Source of the DNA: Streptomyces mutomycini
GTDB taxonomy: Bacteria > Actinomycetota > Actinomycetes > Streptomycetales > Streptomycetaceae
Length of the DNA stretch: 64,000 nucleotides
Reading direction: 5' to 3'
NCBI RefSeq assembly: GCF_001700505.1
Contig: NZ_MAPV01000023.1
Location: forward strand, 1-64,000
In this document: positions 19,007-27,777 of the stretch, piece after piece
Layout: every line of letters begins with the position of its first letter
How positions within the stretch are numbered: position 1 is the first letter of the stretch
Made by a program: the position numbers and the translations under genes
Notes under the pieces: model-generated
Seen by the model: only the letters and a program-made list of their open reading frames with translations
What the model was told of the DNA's origin: nothing
Database searches by the model: none

Positions 19007-21376
19007 TCAGCCGCCCAGCTCGACCAGCAGCGGGGGCGCGTGCTCGCCGTCCACCGTCGTCAGCGACAGGACCGCATGGCCCGCGGGCAGCTGGTACGCC
19101 AGCTCCGAAGCGGACCAGCGCTCCCGTTCGACCCGCCGCACGGTCACGGCGTCCCTGGTCACCGCCTTGCCGGTGACGAGTTTGCGCAGCCCGTGCAGGG
19201 CACGGGTGAACGGCTGGTCCGCGAAGACCGCGTGCTGGGCGACCTCGCGGGTCTCCACCCACTCCTTGCCCCAGACCTCGGCGAAACGCTTGCCGTCCCA
19301 GGTGGTGACCCCGCTGAAGACCATGCAGCAGCCGACGGCGCCGAGCAGCGCGGTGTGCAGCCCCTCGGGTACGTCGTCGACGGTGCGCAGCGTGAGGAGC
19401 GCGCCCGCGTTGACGGACCGCAGCCGCCGGATGCCCCGGACGGTCTCAGGGGTGACGGTGTGCGTGGCGTCGTCGAGGACCAGGCAGGCGAAGAGCGACC
19501 GGTCGGTGCGGGCGGCGGCGATCGCGGTGAACTGGGCGAGGACGAGCCGGGTGAGCAGCCGCGACGCCTCGGCGTGTGCCCGCTCGGGAAGGTCGATCCT
19601 GACCCGGAGCGGCAGGTGTTCGAGGGAACGCAGCGAGAAGGGCCGGGCGTCCTCCCCGGTGGCGAAGAACGGTGCGAAGGCGGGCCGGTCGAGCAGTGCG
19701 ATCCGGTCGGCGAGCACCGGCCCGGGGTCTCCGGCGCCGCCCTTCTGCCGGGTGCGGGCCTCCAGCTCGCGCAGCATGGCGTGGTGGCCGCCCGCCCCGA
19801 GTGCCTCCCGCAGCGCGCCGGTCGCGGCCAGGTCGCCGTCGAGGAGCTCGCGGAGCTCGGGCACCCCGGGGAAGTGCCCGTGGACGGCGCGGTAGGGGCC
19901 GAGCAGCTGGGCGAGCACGGTGGCGGCACGCCTGCTGTCCAGGTGGGTCACATCGCCGGCCAGGCCCTCCGCGAGGACGCTCGCCGCCTCGTCGGGGTCG
20001 GTCGTGCCGCCGTAGAGGTCGAAGTCGTGCACGGAGGCCGGGTCGCCGATCCGCACCACGACGTCGAAGGCGTCGTCCGGGCCGAGCTCGCCTCCGGCGC
20101 CGCCGACGGCCAGCACCGCGGCCCGGCCCGCGAGAGCCTGCAGGGCGAGCGACTCGACGACGGGCCGCACCAGCCGGGCGGTCTTGCCCGCGCCCGGCGG
20201 GCCGACCGCCAGCAGCGAGGTGCCCAGCAGCGCGGGTTCCATGGCGATGCCCGAGCCACGTCGGGCGTACGGGTTGCGCGGGTCGTCGGCGCAGCCGCCG
20301 AGGCGGACCTGGCCGGTGAGCAGATCGTGCCGGGCGGTGCGGCGCGGCAGGTCCCGGGCGCCCGAGGGGTGGAGCGCGGCGGCGCCGCCGGCGCGCAGGA
20401 CGGCCTCGGTGAGCGCGGCGAGCCGCTCGGGGTGCCCGGTGCCCACGGTCCAGGCGTGGCGCAGCCGCGCCACGTCGACGTCGTTCATGCGGCCGGTGCG
20501 CACCTCGGCGGTGAGGGCGTCGGCCGCGTCGGTCAGGCCGGCCGCGCGGAGCTCCGGCCACTGGTCGGGGGTGGGAGCAGCCGGCGGCCCGGCAGGGACC
20601 CGGGGCTCCGTGGCGGCGCCCTTGCCGAGCCGGGTGGCGAGCAGCGCGCGCCAGTGGCCGAGGCGGGCGAACGGCCAGAGCACCGCGACGGCGATCAGTG
20701 TGTAGAGCACGTTGACGACGGCCTGGCTCTGGTAGATCTCGCCGCCGGCGACGGCCGCGACGAGGATCAGCACCGGCCGGACCACCGGCACGGCGTCCTT
20801 CCACACGAGGAACTCGGCCAGGGCACCTGCGGCGGCGGTGGCCAGCGCGAGGAAGGGCTGCCCCCGGCCCGCCACATGGCGCCGGAAGATCTCGGACCAG
20901 TTGCCCAGCCGCCCGCAGCCGTAGACGAGGAGCCCGAAGAGGACGGCCTCGTAGACCGTGAGGGCGTCGGCGCCCTCGATCGTCCGGGGCCCGCCGAACG
21001 TGCCCGCGTACCACCAGTCGCCCGGGGTGAAGAGCTTCAGCGGGACCAGCCGGTAGGGGATGTACCCGTTGCGCCAGAGGGACCACAGGAGCAGCCCGCT
21101 GAGTACGGAGATGAGCACGCCGACCAGCAGTGAGCGGTCGGACACCCCCTCGGGCTTCTCGGGCGGGCGCGGGGTGTGCCCGTAGCGCCACACGCCCGGT
21201 TCCCGCACGGGGCGCGGGGTGCGCAGCCATTCCCCGACACCGGCGTCGCCCGCAGGTGGCCGCCGGGGGTCCGGGGCGTACGCGGGAGGCGGTGGCGCGG
21301 CGGGCGGTGGCCCGGCCGGCCGGGGCACCCGGTCCGCGCCCGTGCCCCGTGCGTCGTACGTGCCTTCGGTGTCCAT
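19007..21376 (-). CDS. Membrane-anchored P-loop ATPase, VirD4/FtsK/HerA-like, solitary
   Basis: 789 residues from ATG 21374-21376. The layout is a Pro-rich cytoplasmic N-terminus (1-80), four or five transmembrane segments (about 90-260), a linker, then a motor domain with Walker A GPPGAGKT (about residue 400) and a Walker B-like LFACLVLDDATH. The pattern resembles type IV coupling proteins and conjugation ATPases, but no relaxase, transfer or secretion genes are nearby. It is divergent from gabT with a 246-bp shared promoter region. Streptomyces genomes annotate such proteins as ATP/GTP-binding protein of unknown role. A longer in-frame reading upstream overlaps gabT antisense and is not real. 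Confidence 0.75.
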   Translation of the reverse strand: MDTEGTYDARGTGADRVPRPAGPPPAAPPPPAYAPDPRRPPAGDAGVGEWLRTPRPVREPGVWRYGHTPRPPEKPEGVSDRSLLVGVLISVLSGLLLWSLWRNGYIPYRLVPLKLFTPGDWWYAGTFGGPRTIEGADALTVYEAVLFGLLVYGCGRLGNWSEIFRRHVAGRGQPFLALATAAAGALAEFLVWKDAVPVVRPVLILVAAVAGGEIYQSQAVVNVLYTLIAVAVLWPFARLGHWRALLATRLGKGAATEPRVPAGPPAAPTPDQWPELRAAGLTDAADALTAEVRTGRMNDVDVARLRHAWTVGTGHPERLAALTEAVLRAGGAAALHPSGARDLPRRTARHDLLTGQVRLGGCADDPRNPYARRGSGIAMEPALLGTSLLAVGPPGAGKTARLVRPVVESLALQALAGRAAVLAVGGAGGELGPDDAFDVVVRIGDPASVHDFDLYGGTTDPDEAASVLAEGLAGDVTHLDSRRAATVLAQLLGPYRAVHGHFPGVPELRELLDGDLAATGALREALGAGGHHAMLRELEARTRQKGGAGDPGPVLADRIALLDRPAFAPFFATGEDARPFSLRSLEHLPLRVRIDLPERAHAEASRLLTRLVLAQFTAIAAARTDRSLFACLVLDDATHTVTPETVRGIRRLRSVNAGALLTLRTVDDVPEGLHTALLGAVGCCMVFSGVTTWDGKRFAEVWGKEWVETREVAQHAVFADQPFTRALHGLRKLVTGKAVTRDAVTVRRVERERWSASELAYQLPAGHAVLSLTTVDGEHAPPLLVELGG

Positions 21377-21622
21377 GAACCGCTGCCCCCTGACCAGCCA
21401 CGTCCCGCCCTCTGCACCGGCCAATCTAGTGCCCGGACACCGGGAGTTCAGCCATGCGGCCGTATGACCCGGCCCGGGCGTCGCCGGGCGGCCCCGCCGG
21501 GGCACCTGTCCGCCGCGGACAAGGACACGCCCCCACCACTCCCGATCGGAGCATGACCGCTGCCCGCACCCGCCCCTAGCCTGCAGAAAGAGAAGCGTCC
21601 GAAACACCCCCAGGAGCCCCGC

Positions 21623-22963
21623 ATGTCCGACATCCCGCAGGAGCGCCGCGTCGTCACCGCCATTCCCGGCCCGAAGTCGGTGGAGCTGCAGGCCCGCCGC
21701 GTCGCGGCGGTCGCCGCGGGCGTGGGTTCCACGCTGCCGGTCTTCACCGCCCGTGCGGGCGGCGGAATCATCGAGGACGTGGACGGCAACCGGCTGATCG
21801 ACTTCGGTTCCGGTATCGCCGTGACGTCGGTGGGCGCCTCCGCCGAGGCGGTCGTGCGCCGCGCGTCGGCCCAGCTCGCCGACTTCACCCACACCTGTTT
21901 CATGGTCACGCCGTACGAGGGGTACGTCGAGGTCTGTGAGCAGCTCGCCGAGCTGACGCCGGGCGACCACGCCAAGAAGTCGGCCCTGTTCAACTCGGGC
22001 GCCGAGGCCGTCGAGAACGCGGTGAAGATCGCCCGCGCCTACACGAAGCGCACCGCGGTCGTGGTCTTCGACCACGGCTACCACGGCCGGACCAACCTCA
22101 CGATGGCGCTGACGGCGAAGAACATGCCGTACAAGCAGGGCTTCGGTCCGTTCGCGCCCGAGGTCTACCGCGTGCCCGTGGCGTACGGCTACCGCTGGCC
22201 GACCGGCGCGGAGAACGCCGGTGCCGAGGCGTCCGCGCAGGCCATCGACGAGATCACCAAGCAGATCGGCGCGGACAACGTCGCCGCGATCATCATCGAG
22301 CCGGTCCTCGGCGAGGGCGGTTTCATCGAGCCCGCCAAGGGCTTCCTGCCGGCGATCGCGCAGTTCGCGAAGGACAACGGCATCGTCTTCGTCGCGGACG
22401 AGATCCAGTCCGGCTTCTGCCGCACCGGCCAGTGGTTCGCCTGCGAGGACGAGGGCATCGTGCCCGACCTCATCACCACGGCCAAGGGCATCGCGGGCGG
22501 CCTCCCGCTCTCCGCGGTGACCGGCCGCGCCGAGATCATGGACGCCGCGCACGCCGGTGGCCTGGGCGGCACGTACGGGGGCAACCCGGTGGCCTGCGCG
22601 GGTGCGCTCGGTGCCATCGAGACGATGCGCGAGCTGGACCTGAACGGCAGGGCCAAGCGCATCGAGGAGGTCATGAAGGGCCGGCTCGCCGAGATGCGGT
22701 CGAAGCTCCCGAACGGCGACATCATCGGGGACATCCGCGGCCGCGGCGCGATGATCGCGATCGAGCTGGTGAAGGCGGGCACGAAGGAGCCCGACGCGGC
22801 CGCCGCGGGGGCGCTGGCCAAGACCTGCCACGGCGAGGGGCTGCTCGTGCTGACCTGCGGCACCTACGGCAACGTCCTGCGCTTCCTGCCGCCGCTCGTC
22901 ATCGGCGAGGACCTGCTGAACGAGGGCCTCGACATCATCGAGCAGGCGTTCGCGCGCCTATGA
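21623..22963 (+). CDS. gabT: 4-aminobutyrate aminotransferase
   Basis: PLP enzyme that converts GABA plus 2-oxoglutarate to succinate semialdehyde plus glutamate. 446 residues, class III aminotransferase fold. Seen: NSGAEAVENAVKIAR, the FDHGYHGRTNLTMALTAK segment, the Asp of VADEIQSGFCRTG, and the PLP lysine K288 in TTAKGIAGGLPLSAV. The ATG start has CAGGAGCCCCGC upstream. Its neighbours (PucR regulator, aldehyde dehydrogenase, polyamine importer) support GABA catabolism. It is the only plus-strand gene between the ATPase and the PAP2 gene. Confidence 0.95.
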   Translation: MSDIPQERRVVTAIPGPKSVELQARRVAAVAAGVGSTLPVFTARAGGGIIEDVDGNRLIDFGSGIAVTSVGASAEAVVRRASAQLADFTHTCFMVTPYEGYVEVCEQLAELTPGDHAKKSALFNSGAEAVENAVKIARAYTKRTAVVVFDHGYHGRTNLTMALTAKNMPYKQGFGPFAPEVYRVPVAYGYRWPTGAENAGAEASAQAIDEITKQIGADNVAAIIIEPVLGEGGFIEPAKGFLPAIAQFAKDNGIVFVADEIQSGFCRTGQWFACEDEGIVPDLITTAKGIAGGLPLSAVTGRAEIMDAAHAGGLGGTYGGNPVACAGALGAIETMRELDLNGRAKRIEEVMKGRLAEMRSKLPNGDIIGDIRGRGAMIAIELVKAGTKEPDAAAAGALAKTCHGEGLLVLTCGTYGNVLRFLPPLVIGEDLLNEGLDIIEQAFARL

Positions 22964-23031
22964 CGCGTGCGAACGAACGGGGCGCCGGGCGGGGTTCACG
23001 ACGGCTCCGAACGGCGCCCGGGTGAGGGCGT

Positions 23032-23910
23032 GTGAAGAAGGTGTGCGGGGGCGATGGCGGGATACCGTTGCCACTTCCGGCGCCTCCTCCCTCTGACGTA
23101 CGGTTTTCCCAGATGAGAGAAACACCCCGCCCGCAGGGGACTGCGGGCGATGCCGGGCCGGAGCTCCCCCAGCGCCGTCCCGGCCGTGCCATCGCGCACA
23201 CCGCTGGAGCTTCGGGCTCCGGGACTCCTCACCGATCGGATGGCCGCCCGCCCCACACCCCCCGGGGCGCGCGGCAAACCGGTCCGACCGGCCACCTCGG
23301 AACAATCCCCCCTGTTCCCCGGTGGCCGGTTCTTCTCGTTTCGACGGCCGGAGCGCTGCTCGCGCTCTTCCTCGTGATCACCTGGCAGGTGCTGGCCGAC
23401 GGCCCGCTGCTGGATCCCGACGAACGGCTCGGCCTGGAGCTGGCGGGACGCGGTCCGGCTCCGCTCGCGGACCTCTTCGCCGATCTGGGCAACATGCAGG
23501 TCGCCGTCCCCGTACTGGCGTGCGCGGTCCTCGTCGCCTGGCTGCGGCACGACAGACGCGCGGCGGTGTACGCGGTCCTGGCCATGGCCGCCGTCCCGGC
23601 GCTCGTCGTACCGCTCAAGCTGTGGACGGACCGCCAGGGGCCGCTGACACAGGCGACGGGCTACTTCCCCTCGGGTCACACGACGACGGCGATGGTGGCG
23701 TACGGCGCCGCGGCCCTGCTGCTCGCCCGGCATCTGAGGCGGACATGGGTGACGCTCGTCGCCGCCGTCCTGCTGACGGCGGCGACGAGCGCCGGTCTGG
23801 TGCTGCGCGGCTACCACTGGCCGCTGGACGTGGTGGCCGCCTGGTGCCTGAGCGGGGTGCTGCTGCTCGCGCTGCGGGCCGGCACGAGGAGCGGTCAGCC
23901 GCCGGAGTAG
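23032..23910 (+). CDS. PAP2-type phosphatase-like membrane protein
   Basis: Integral membrane protein with about five transmembrane segments in the last 190 residues. Motif 2 of the PAP2 superfamily is clear (YFPSGHTTTAM), and motif 3 keeps the His and Asp (GYHWPLD). Motif 1 reads KLWTDRQGP, where the usual RP ending is GP, and the Arg normally six residues before the motif 3 His is absent, so catalysis may be altered or lost. The start is uncertain: GTG 23032 follows GAGGG, ATG 23113 is an alternative, and the first 90 residues are low-complexity. Substrate, probably a lipid phosphate, is inferred. Confidence 0.7.
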   Translation: MKKVCGGDGGIPLPLPAPPPSDVRFSQMRETPRPQGTAGDAGPELPQRRPGRAIAHTAGASGSGTPHRSDGRPPHTPRGARQTGPTGHLGTIPPVPRWPVLLVSTAGALLALFLVITWQVLADGPLLDPDERLGLELAGRGPAPLADLFADLGNMQVAVPVLACAVLVAWLRHDRRAAVYAVLAMAAVPALVVPLKLWTDRQGPLTQATGYFPSGHTTTAMVAYGAAALLLARHLRRTWVTLVAAVLLTAATSAGLVLRGYHWPLDVVAAWCLSGVLLLALRAGTRSGQPPE

Positions 23911-23986
23911 GCGTCGAACGTTCTTCGAGAACTCCCGGTCGCCGAAGCGGTCCCGGTTGATCGGCCGTCAGACCTCCGGCGGCGCC

Positions 23987-24448
23987 TCACCTCCCGTCAC
24001 CGCGCACGCCGCGTGCGGCCGCGGCCTCGTGCAGGGCGAGCTCCAGGAGGGCCGCGTCGGTGAGCGTGCCCGAGCCGTCCGGCGGGATCAGCCATCGCAC
24101 CCCGCCCACGACGGCGCCCGGCCGGGGGACGACGATCCACGCCCCCTCCCCCACGCCGCGGATACCCGTACCGCTCCAGCGGGCCGCCGTTCCCGGAGGC
24201 ACGAGGAAGCCCATCCGGGAGTCTCCGAAGTCCGCGAGGACGGGACCCGGACTGTCGAGGAGCCGGGTGAGCACATCGAGCGTCGGATGGCCCAGCTCAC
24301 CGGGAACGATCAGCACGTCCCAGCGCTTCCCGGCCGGCAGGAGCGCCATCCCGTGCGGGTTGCGCTCCCACTCCCTCCGGCACCTGCCCGGATCCGGTGC
24401 CACCGATGCGAGCCATGCGACCGCGGCTTTCGCCCCCGTGCCGGTCAT
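23987..24448 (-). CDS. Uncharacterised Streptomyces-type protein
   Basis: 153 residues from ATG 24446-24448 with GGGAGGCAGTCC upstream. It contains WERNPHGMALLPAGKRWDVL and the phrase VPGELGHPTLDVLTRLLDSP, a pattern I recognise as recurring in several paralogues per Streptomyces genome but without an assigned function. It has no signal peptide, no transmembrane segment and no metal-binding cluster. A distant relation to the N-terminal part of primase/polymerase-like proteins has been suggested in annotations; I cannot see it in the residues. It is transcribed alone. Confidence 0.7.
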   Translation of the reverse strand: MTGTGAKAAVAWLASVAPDPGRCRREWERNPHGMALLPAGKRWDVLIVPGELGHPTLDVLTRLLDSPGPVLADFGDSRMGFLVPPGTAARWSGTGIRGVGEGAWIVVPRPGAVVGGVRWLIPPDGSGTLTDAALLELALHEAAAARGVRGDGR

Positions 24449-24473
24449 GGACTGCCTCCCTGTCTCCCCGTGG

Positions 24474-24497
24474 GCACCGGCAGGGTCCTGCCGGTGC
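24474..24497 (-). terminator. Short hairpin between FAD oxidoreductase and upstream unknown gene
   Basis: An 11-bp perfect inverted repeat (24474-24484, 24487-24497) with a very tight centre. It lies 117 bases past the oxidoreductase stop, so it may end the pot operon transcript. Confidence 0.45.
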
Positions 24498-24613
24498 GTT
24501 CACGGGAGAGAGAGGGATGGCGCCCGGTCATGACGCGGGTCCCCCCACCGGCCGGCAGTGATCTGGATCACCCGGGACCGGCGGCCGGACCGCGCCCCGG
24601 CCGCCCGCCCGGT

Positions 24614-26029
24614 TCAGCTGTCGAAGCCCAGACCCAGCCGGTCCATGGCCCGCAGCCACAGATTGCGGTGTCCGCCGTGGGTGTCCGCACGCGCCAGGGA
24701 CCTCTTGGTGAGCTCAATCCCCGCCCAGGCGAAGGGCTCGGGCGGGAAGGGCACGGGCCTGGAGCGGACCATCCGCAGAGCGGTCCGCCCGGTCTCCCGC
24801 CCCGACAGCAGGTCGAGCATCACCTCGGCACCGAAGCGCGTGGCCCCGACACCCAGCCCGGTGTATCCGGCGGCGTACGCGACCCGCCCGCGATGGGACG
24901 TGCCGAAGAACGCGGAGAAGCGGGAACACGTGTCGATCGCGCCTCCCCAGGCATGGCTGAAACGCACACCGGCCAGCTGGGGGAAGCACTCGAAGAACTG
25001 CCCGGCGAGCTTCAGGAAGGTCTCCGGCCGCTGGTCCAGCGAGGGATCCAGCCGGCCGCCGTACGGATAGACCGCGTCGTATCCGCCCCACAGGATCCGG
25101 TTGTCCGCGGAGAGCCGGAAGTAGTGGAACTGATTCGCGCTGTCACCCAGACCCTGGCGGTTGCGCCAGCCGACCGAGGCGAGCTGATCCGCGTCGAGGG
25201 GCTCCGTCATCAGCGCGTAGTCGTACACCGGGACCGTGTACGGGCGCACCCGCCGCACCAGGGACGGGAAGATGTTCGTGCCGAGAGCGACGTCACGGGC
25301 GAACACCCTGCCGTACGGGGTGCGCACGGCCATGCCGGCGCCCGACGGGGCGAGTCCGAGGCCGGGGGTGTGCTCGTGGATGCGTACGCCGAGGCCGAGG
25401 CATGCCTCCTTCAGCCCCCAGGCGAGCTTCGCAGGATGCAGCATGGCGACGCCGCGGCGGTCCAGCAGACCGCCGAGGAATGTCGGTGAGTCGACTTCCG
25501 CGCGCACCTGGTCCCGGTCGAGGAACTCCATCCCCCCGAGGCCGAGTTCCTGGGTCCTGCGATGCCATTCCCGCAGCTCGTCGAGCTGGTGGGGCTGCGT
25601 CGCGACGTCGATCTCGCCGGTGCGCTCGAAGTCGCAGTCGAGGGAGTAGCGGGCGACGGCCGTCTCGATGGCGTCGAGGTTCCGCGCGCCCAGCTCCTCC
25701 AGCTTCCCGATCTCGTCCGGCCAGCGTTCCAGCCCGTTGGCCAGGCCGTGGGTCAGCGAGGCGGCACAGAAACCGCCGTTGCGGCCCGAGGCGGCCCAGC
25801 CCACCTCGTGGCCCTCGATGAGGACGACGTCGCGCCCGGGGTCCCGTTCCTTGGCGATCAGAGCGGTCCAGAGGCCGCTGTAACCGCCGCCGACGACCAG
25901 GAGATCGCACCGCTCGTCGCCGGTCAGCGCGGGAAGGGCCGCCGGCTTCCCCGGGTCGTCGAGCCAGTAGGACAGGGGCCGTGCGCCGGAGAGTGAATGT
26001 GCGGCAGTACGCATGGCATCCGGGGCCAT
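24614..26029 (-). CDS. FAD-dependent oxidoreductase, PuuB-like (gamma-glutamylputrescine oxidase type)
   Basis: 471 residues from ATG 26027-26029, which sits nine bases after AAGGAG. DAO-fold flavoprotein: the dinucleotide-binding DLLVVGGGYSGLWTA at about residue 45, GWAASGRNGGFCAASLTHGL, and a C-terminal AAGYTGLGVGATRFGAEV flavin-contact segment. It is the last gene of an operon with an aldehyde dehydrogenase and a polyamine-type ABC importer, which argues for oxidation of putrescine or its gamma-glutamyl derivative. The family also contains sarcosine and glycine oxidases, so the substrate is inferred. Confidence 0.82.
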   Translation of the reverse strand: MAPDAMRTAAHSLSGARPLSYWLDDPGKPAALPALTGDERCDLLVVGGGYSGLWTALIAKERDPGRDVVLIEGHEVGWAASGRNGGFCAASLTHGLANGLERWPDEIGKLEELGARNLDAIETAVARYSLDCDFERTGEIDVATQPHQLDELREWHRRTQELGLGGMEFLDRDQVRAEVDSPTFLGGLLDRRGVAMLHPAKLAWGLKEACLGLGVRIHEHTPGLGLAPSGAGMAVRTPYGRVFARDVALGTNIFPSLVRRVRPYTVPVYDYALMTEPLDADQLASVGWRNRQGLGDSANQFHYFRLSADNRILWGGYDAVYPYGGRLDPSLDQRPETFLKLAGQFFECFPQLAGVRFSHAWGGAIDTCSRFSAFFGTSHRGRVAYAAGYTGLGVGATRFGAEVMLDLLSGRETGRTALRMVRSRPVPFPPEPFAWAGIELTKRSLARADTHGGHRNLWLRAMDRLGLGFDS

Positions 26030-26050
26030 GGTTTCCAACTCCTTCGGGTT

Positions 26051-26854
26051 CTACTTTCGCGCGTTGCTCCTCCGCCGGTTCGCGACGAGCTGTCCGGCGA
26101 GGACCACCGCCACGGCGATGACGAACATCGCCGTGCCGATGACGTTGATCTGAACCGGTGTTCCACGCTGCGCGGATCCCCAGACGAACATGGGGAACGT
26201 CACCGTGGAACCCGCGTTGAAATTGGTGATGATGAAGTCGTCGAAGGAGAGCGCGAAGGCGAGCAGCGCTCCCGCGGCGATCCCCGGGGCGGCGATCGGG
26301 AGGGTCACCCGGACGAAGGTCTGCACGGGTCCCGCGTAGAGGTCGCGGGCTGCCTCCTCCAGCCTCGGGTCCATGGACATCACCCGTGCCTTGACGGCTG
26401 TCACCACGAAGCTGAGACAGAACATGATGTGGGCGATCAGCACGGTCCAGAAGCCCAGCTGCGCACCCATGTTGAGGAAGAGGGTGAGCAGCGAGGCGGC
26501 CATGACGACCTCGGGCATCGCCATCGGCAGGAAGATCAGCGAGTTGATCGCGCCGCGGGCCCGGAAGCGGTAGCGGACCAGCGCGAAGGCGATCATCGTG
26601 CCGAGCGCGGTCGCGCCGATCGTCGCCCAGAAGGCGATCCGCAGCGAGAGCGAGAGCGAACCGCAGAGGTCGGCGACGCCGCAGGGGTCCTTCCAGGCGT
26701 CCAGGGAGAACCGCTGCCAGGCGTAGTTGAAGCGTCCGTTCGGCTTGTTGAAGGAGAACACCATGACGACGATGTTCGGGAGGATCATGTACGCGAGGGT
26801 CAGCAGACCGGCGAGCACGACCAGGTTCCGGCGGATCCATCGGAGTACGGGCAT
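26051..26854 (-). CDS. potC: Spermidine/putrescine-type ABC importer permease (PotC-like)
   Basis: 267 residues with about six transmembrane segments. The binding-protein-dependent permease EAA loop reads EEAARDLYAGPVQTFVRVTLP, followed by FALSFDDFIITNF, typical of PotC. The ATG start shares one base with the potB stop (TGATG), and GGAGGACC lies upstream. It pairs with potB to form the importer channel. Confidence 0.9.
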   Translation of the reverse strand: MPVLRWIRRNLVVLAGLLTLAYMILPNIVVMVFSFNKPNGRFNYAWQRFSLDAWKDPCGVADLCGSLSLSLRIAFWATIGATALGTMIAFALVRYRFRARGAINSLIFLPMAMPEVVMAASLLTLFLNMGAQLGFWTVLIAHIMFCLSFVVTAVKARVMSMDPRLEEAARDLYAGPVQTFVRVTLPIAAPGIAAGALLAFALSFDDFIITNFNAGSTVTFPMFVWGSAQRGTPVQINVIGTAMFVIAVAVVLAGQLVANRRRSNARK

Positions 26855-27777
26855 CAGACCAGGTCCTCCGTACCGGAGCGGCGGATGTAGACGGTGACCA
26901 CGAGCAGGACGACCGCCATGAGGATGAACGAGAGGGCGGCCGCCGTCGGGTAGTCCAGGACCCGCAGGAACTGGGTCTGGATGACGCTGCCGACCATCTT
27001 GGTGTCGGTGGAGCCGAGGAGCTCCGCGTTGACGTAGTCGCCGCTGGCCGGGATGAACGTCAGCAGGGTGCCGGAGACGACCCCCGGCATGGACAGCGGC
27101 AGCGTCACCTTGCGGAAGGTGGTGGCGGGGGTGGCGTACAGGTCGCGCGCGGCCTCGTGCAGGCGGCCGTCGATCCGGTCCAGCGAGGTGTACAGCGGCA
27201 GGATCATGAACGGCAGGAAGTTGTACGTCAGACCGCAGACGACCGCCATGGGGGTGGCCAGGACCCGGTTGCTCTCCGTCCAGCCGAGCCAGGCGGTGAC
27301 GTCCAGGACGTGCAGGGTGTTCATCACGTCCACGACCGCACCGCCGTCCGCGAGGATCGTCTTCCAGGCCAGCGTCCGGATCAGGAAGCTGGTGAAGAAC
27401 GGTGCGACGACGAGCACGAGCACCAGGTTGCGCCACCGGCCCGCCTTGAACGCGATCAGATACGCGAGCGGGTAGCCGAGCAGCAGGCACAGCAGCGTGG
27501 CGGTGCCCGCGTACAGCAGGGAACGGACGAACTGCGGGTAGTACTCGGCGAGTGCGTCCCAGTAGGTCCGGAAGTGCCAGGTGACCTCGAAGCCCTTCTC
27601 CAGGGATCCGGTCTGTACGGAGGTCGACGCCTGGTAGACCATCGGCAGCGCGAAGAAGACGAGCAGCCACAGGATGCCGGGGAGCAGCAGCCAGTACGGG
27701 ACGAGCCGCCTGCGGGCGGACGGCTTGCGTACGTCGGGCTTCTCGGGGGGCGCCGGTGGCGCCTCGGTGGCGCTCAC
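26854..27777 (-). CDS. potB: Spermidine/putrescine-type ABC importer permease (PotB-like)
   Basis: 307 residues, with a long charged N-terminus and six transmembrane segments. The EAA loop (HEAARDLYATPATTFRKVTLP) and the following IPASGDYVNAELLG fit PotB. The GTG start overlaps the potA stop by four bases (GTGA), and its stop overlaps potC. These overlaps imply coupled translation of potA, potB and potC. Confidence 0.9.
   Translation of the reverse strand: MSATEAPPAPPEKPDVRKPSARRRLVPYWLLLPGILWLLVFFALPMVYQASTSVQTGSLEKGFEVTWHFRTYWDALAEYYPQFVRSLLYAGTATLLCLLLGYPLAYLIAFKAGRWRNLVLVLVVAPFFTSFLIRTLAWKTILADGGAVVDVMNTLHVLDVTAWLGWTESNRVLATPMAVVCGLTYNFLPFMILPLYTSLDRIDGRLHEAARDLYATPATTFRKVTLPLSMPGVVSGTLLTFIPASGDYVNAELLGSTDTKMVGSVIQTQFLRVLDYPTAAALSFILMAVVLLVVTVYIRRSGTEDLV

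Noticed and set aside
17435..21133. Open reading frame of about 1230 codons on the plus strand
   Set aside because: Antisense to PucR and the membrane ATPase. The residue pattern (Gly/Val/Arg/Ala-rich) is that of a shadow frame.
19007..22831. Longer version of the membrane ATPase starting at 22831
   Set aside because: The extra 485 codons are antisense to gabT. The ATG at 21374-21376 begins the natural protein.
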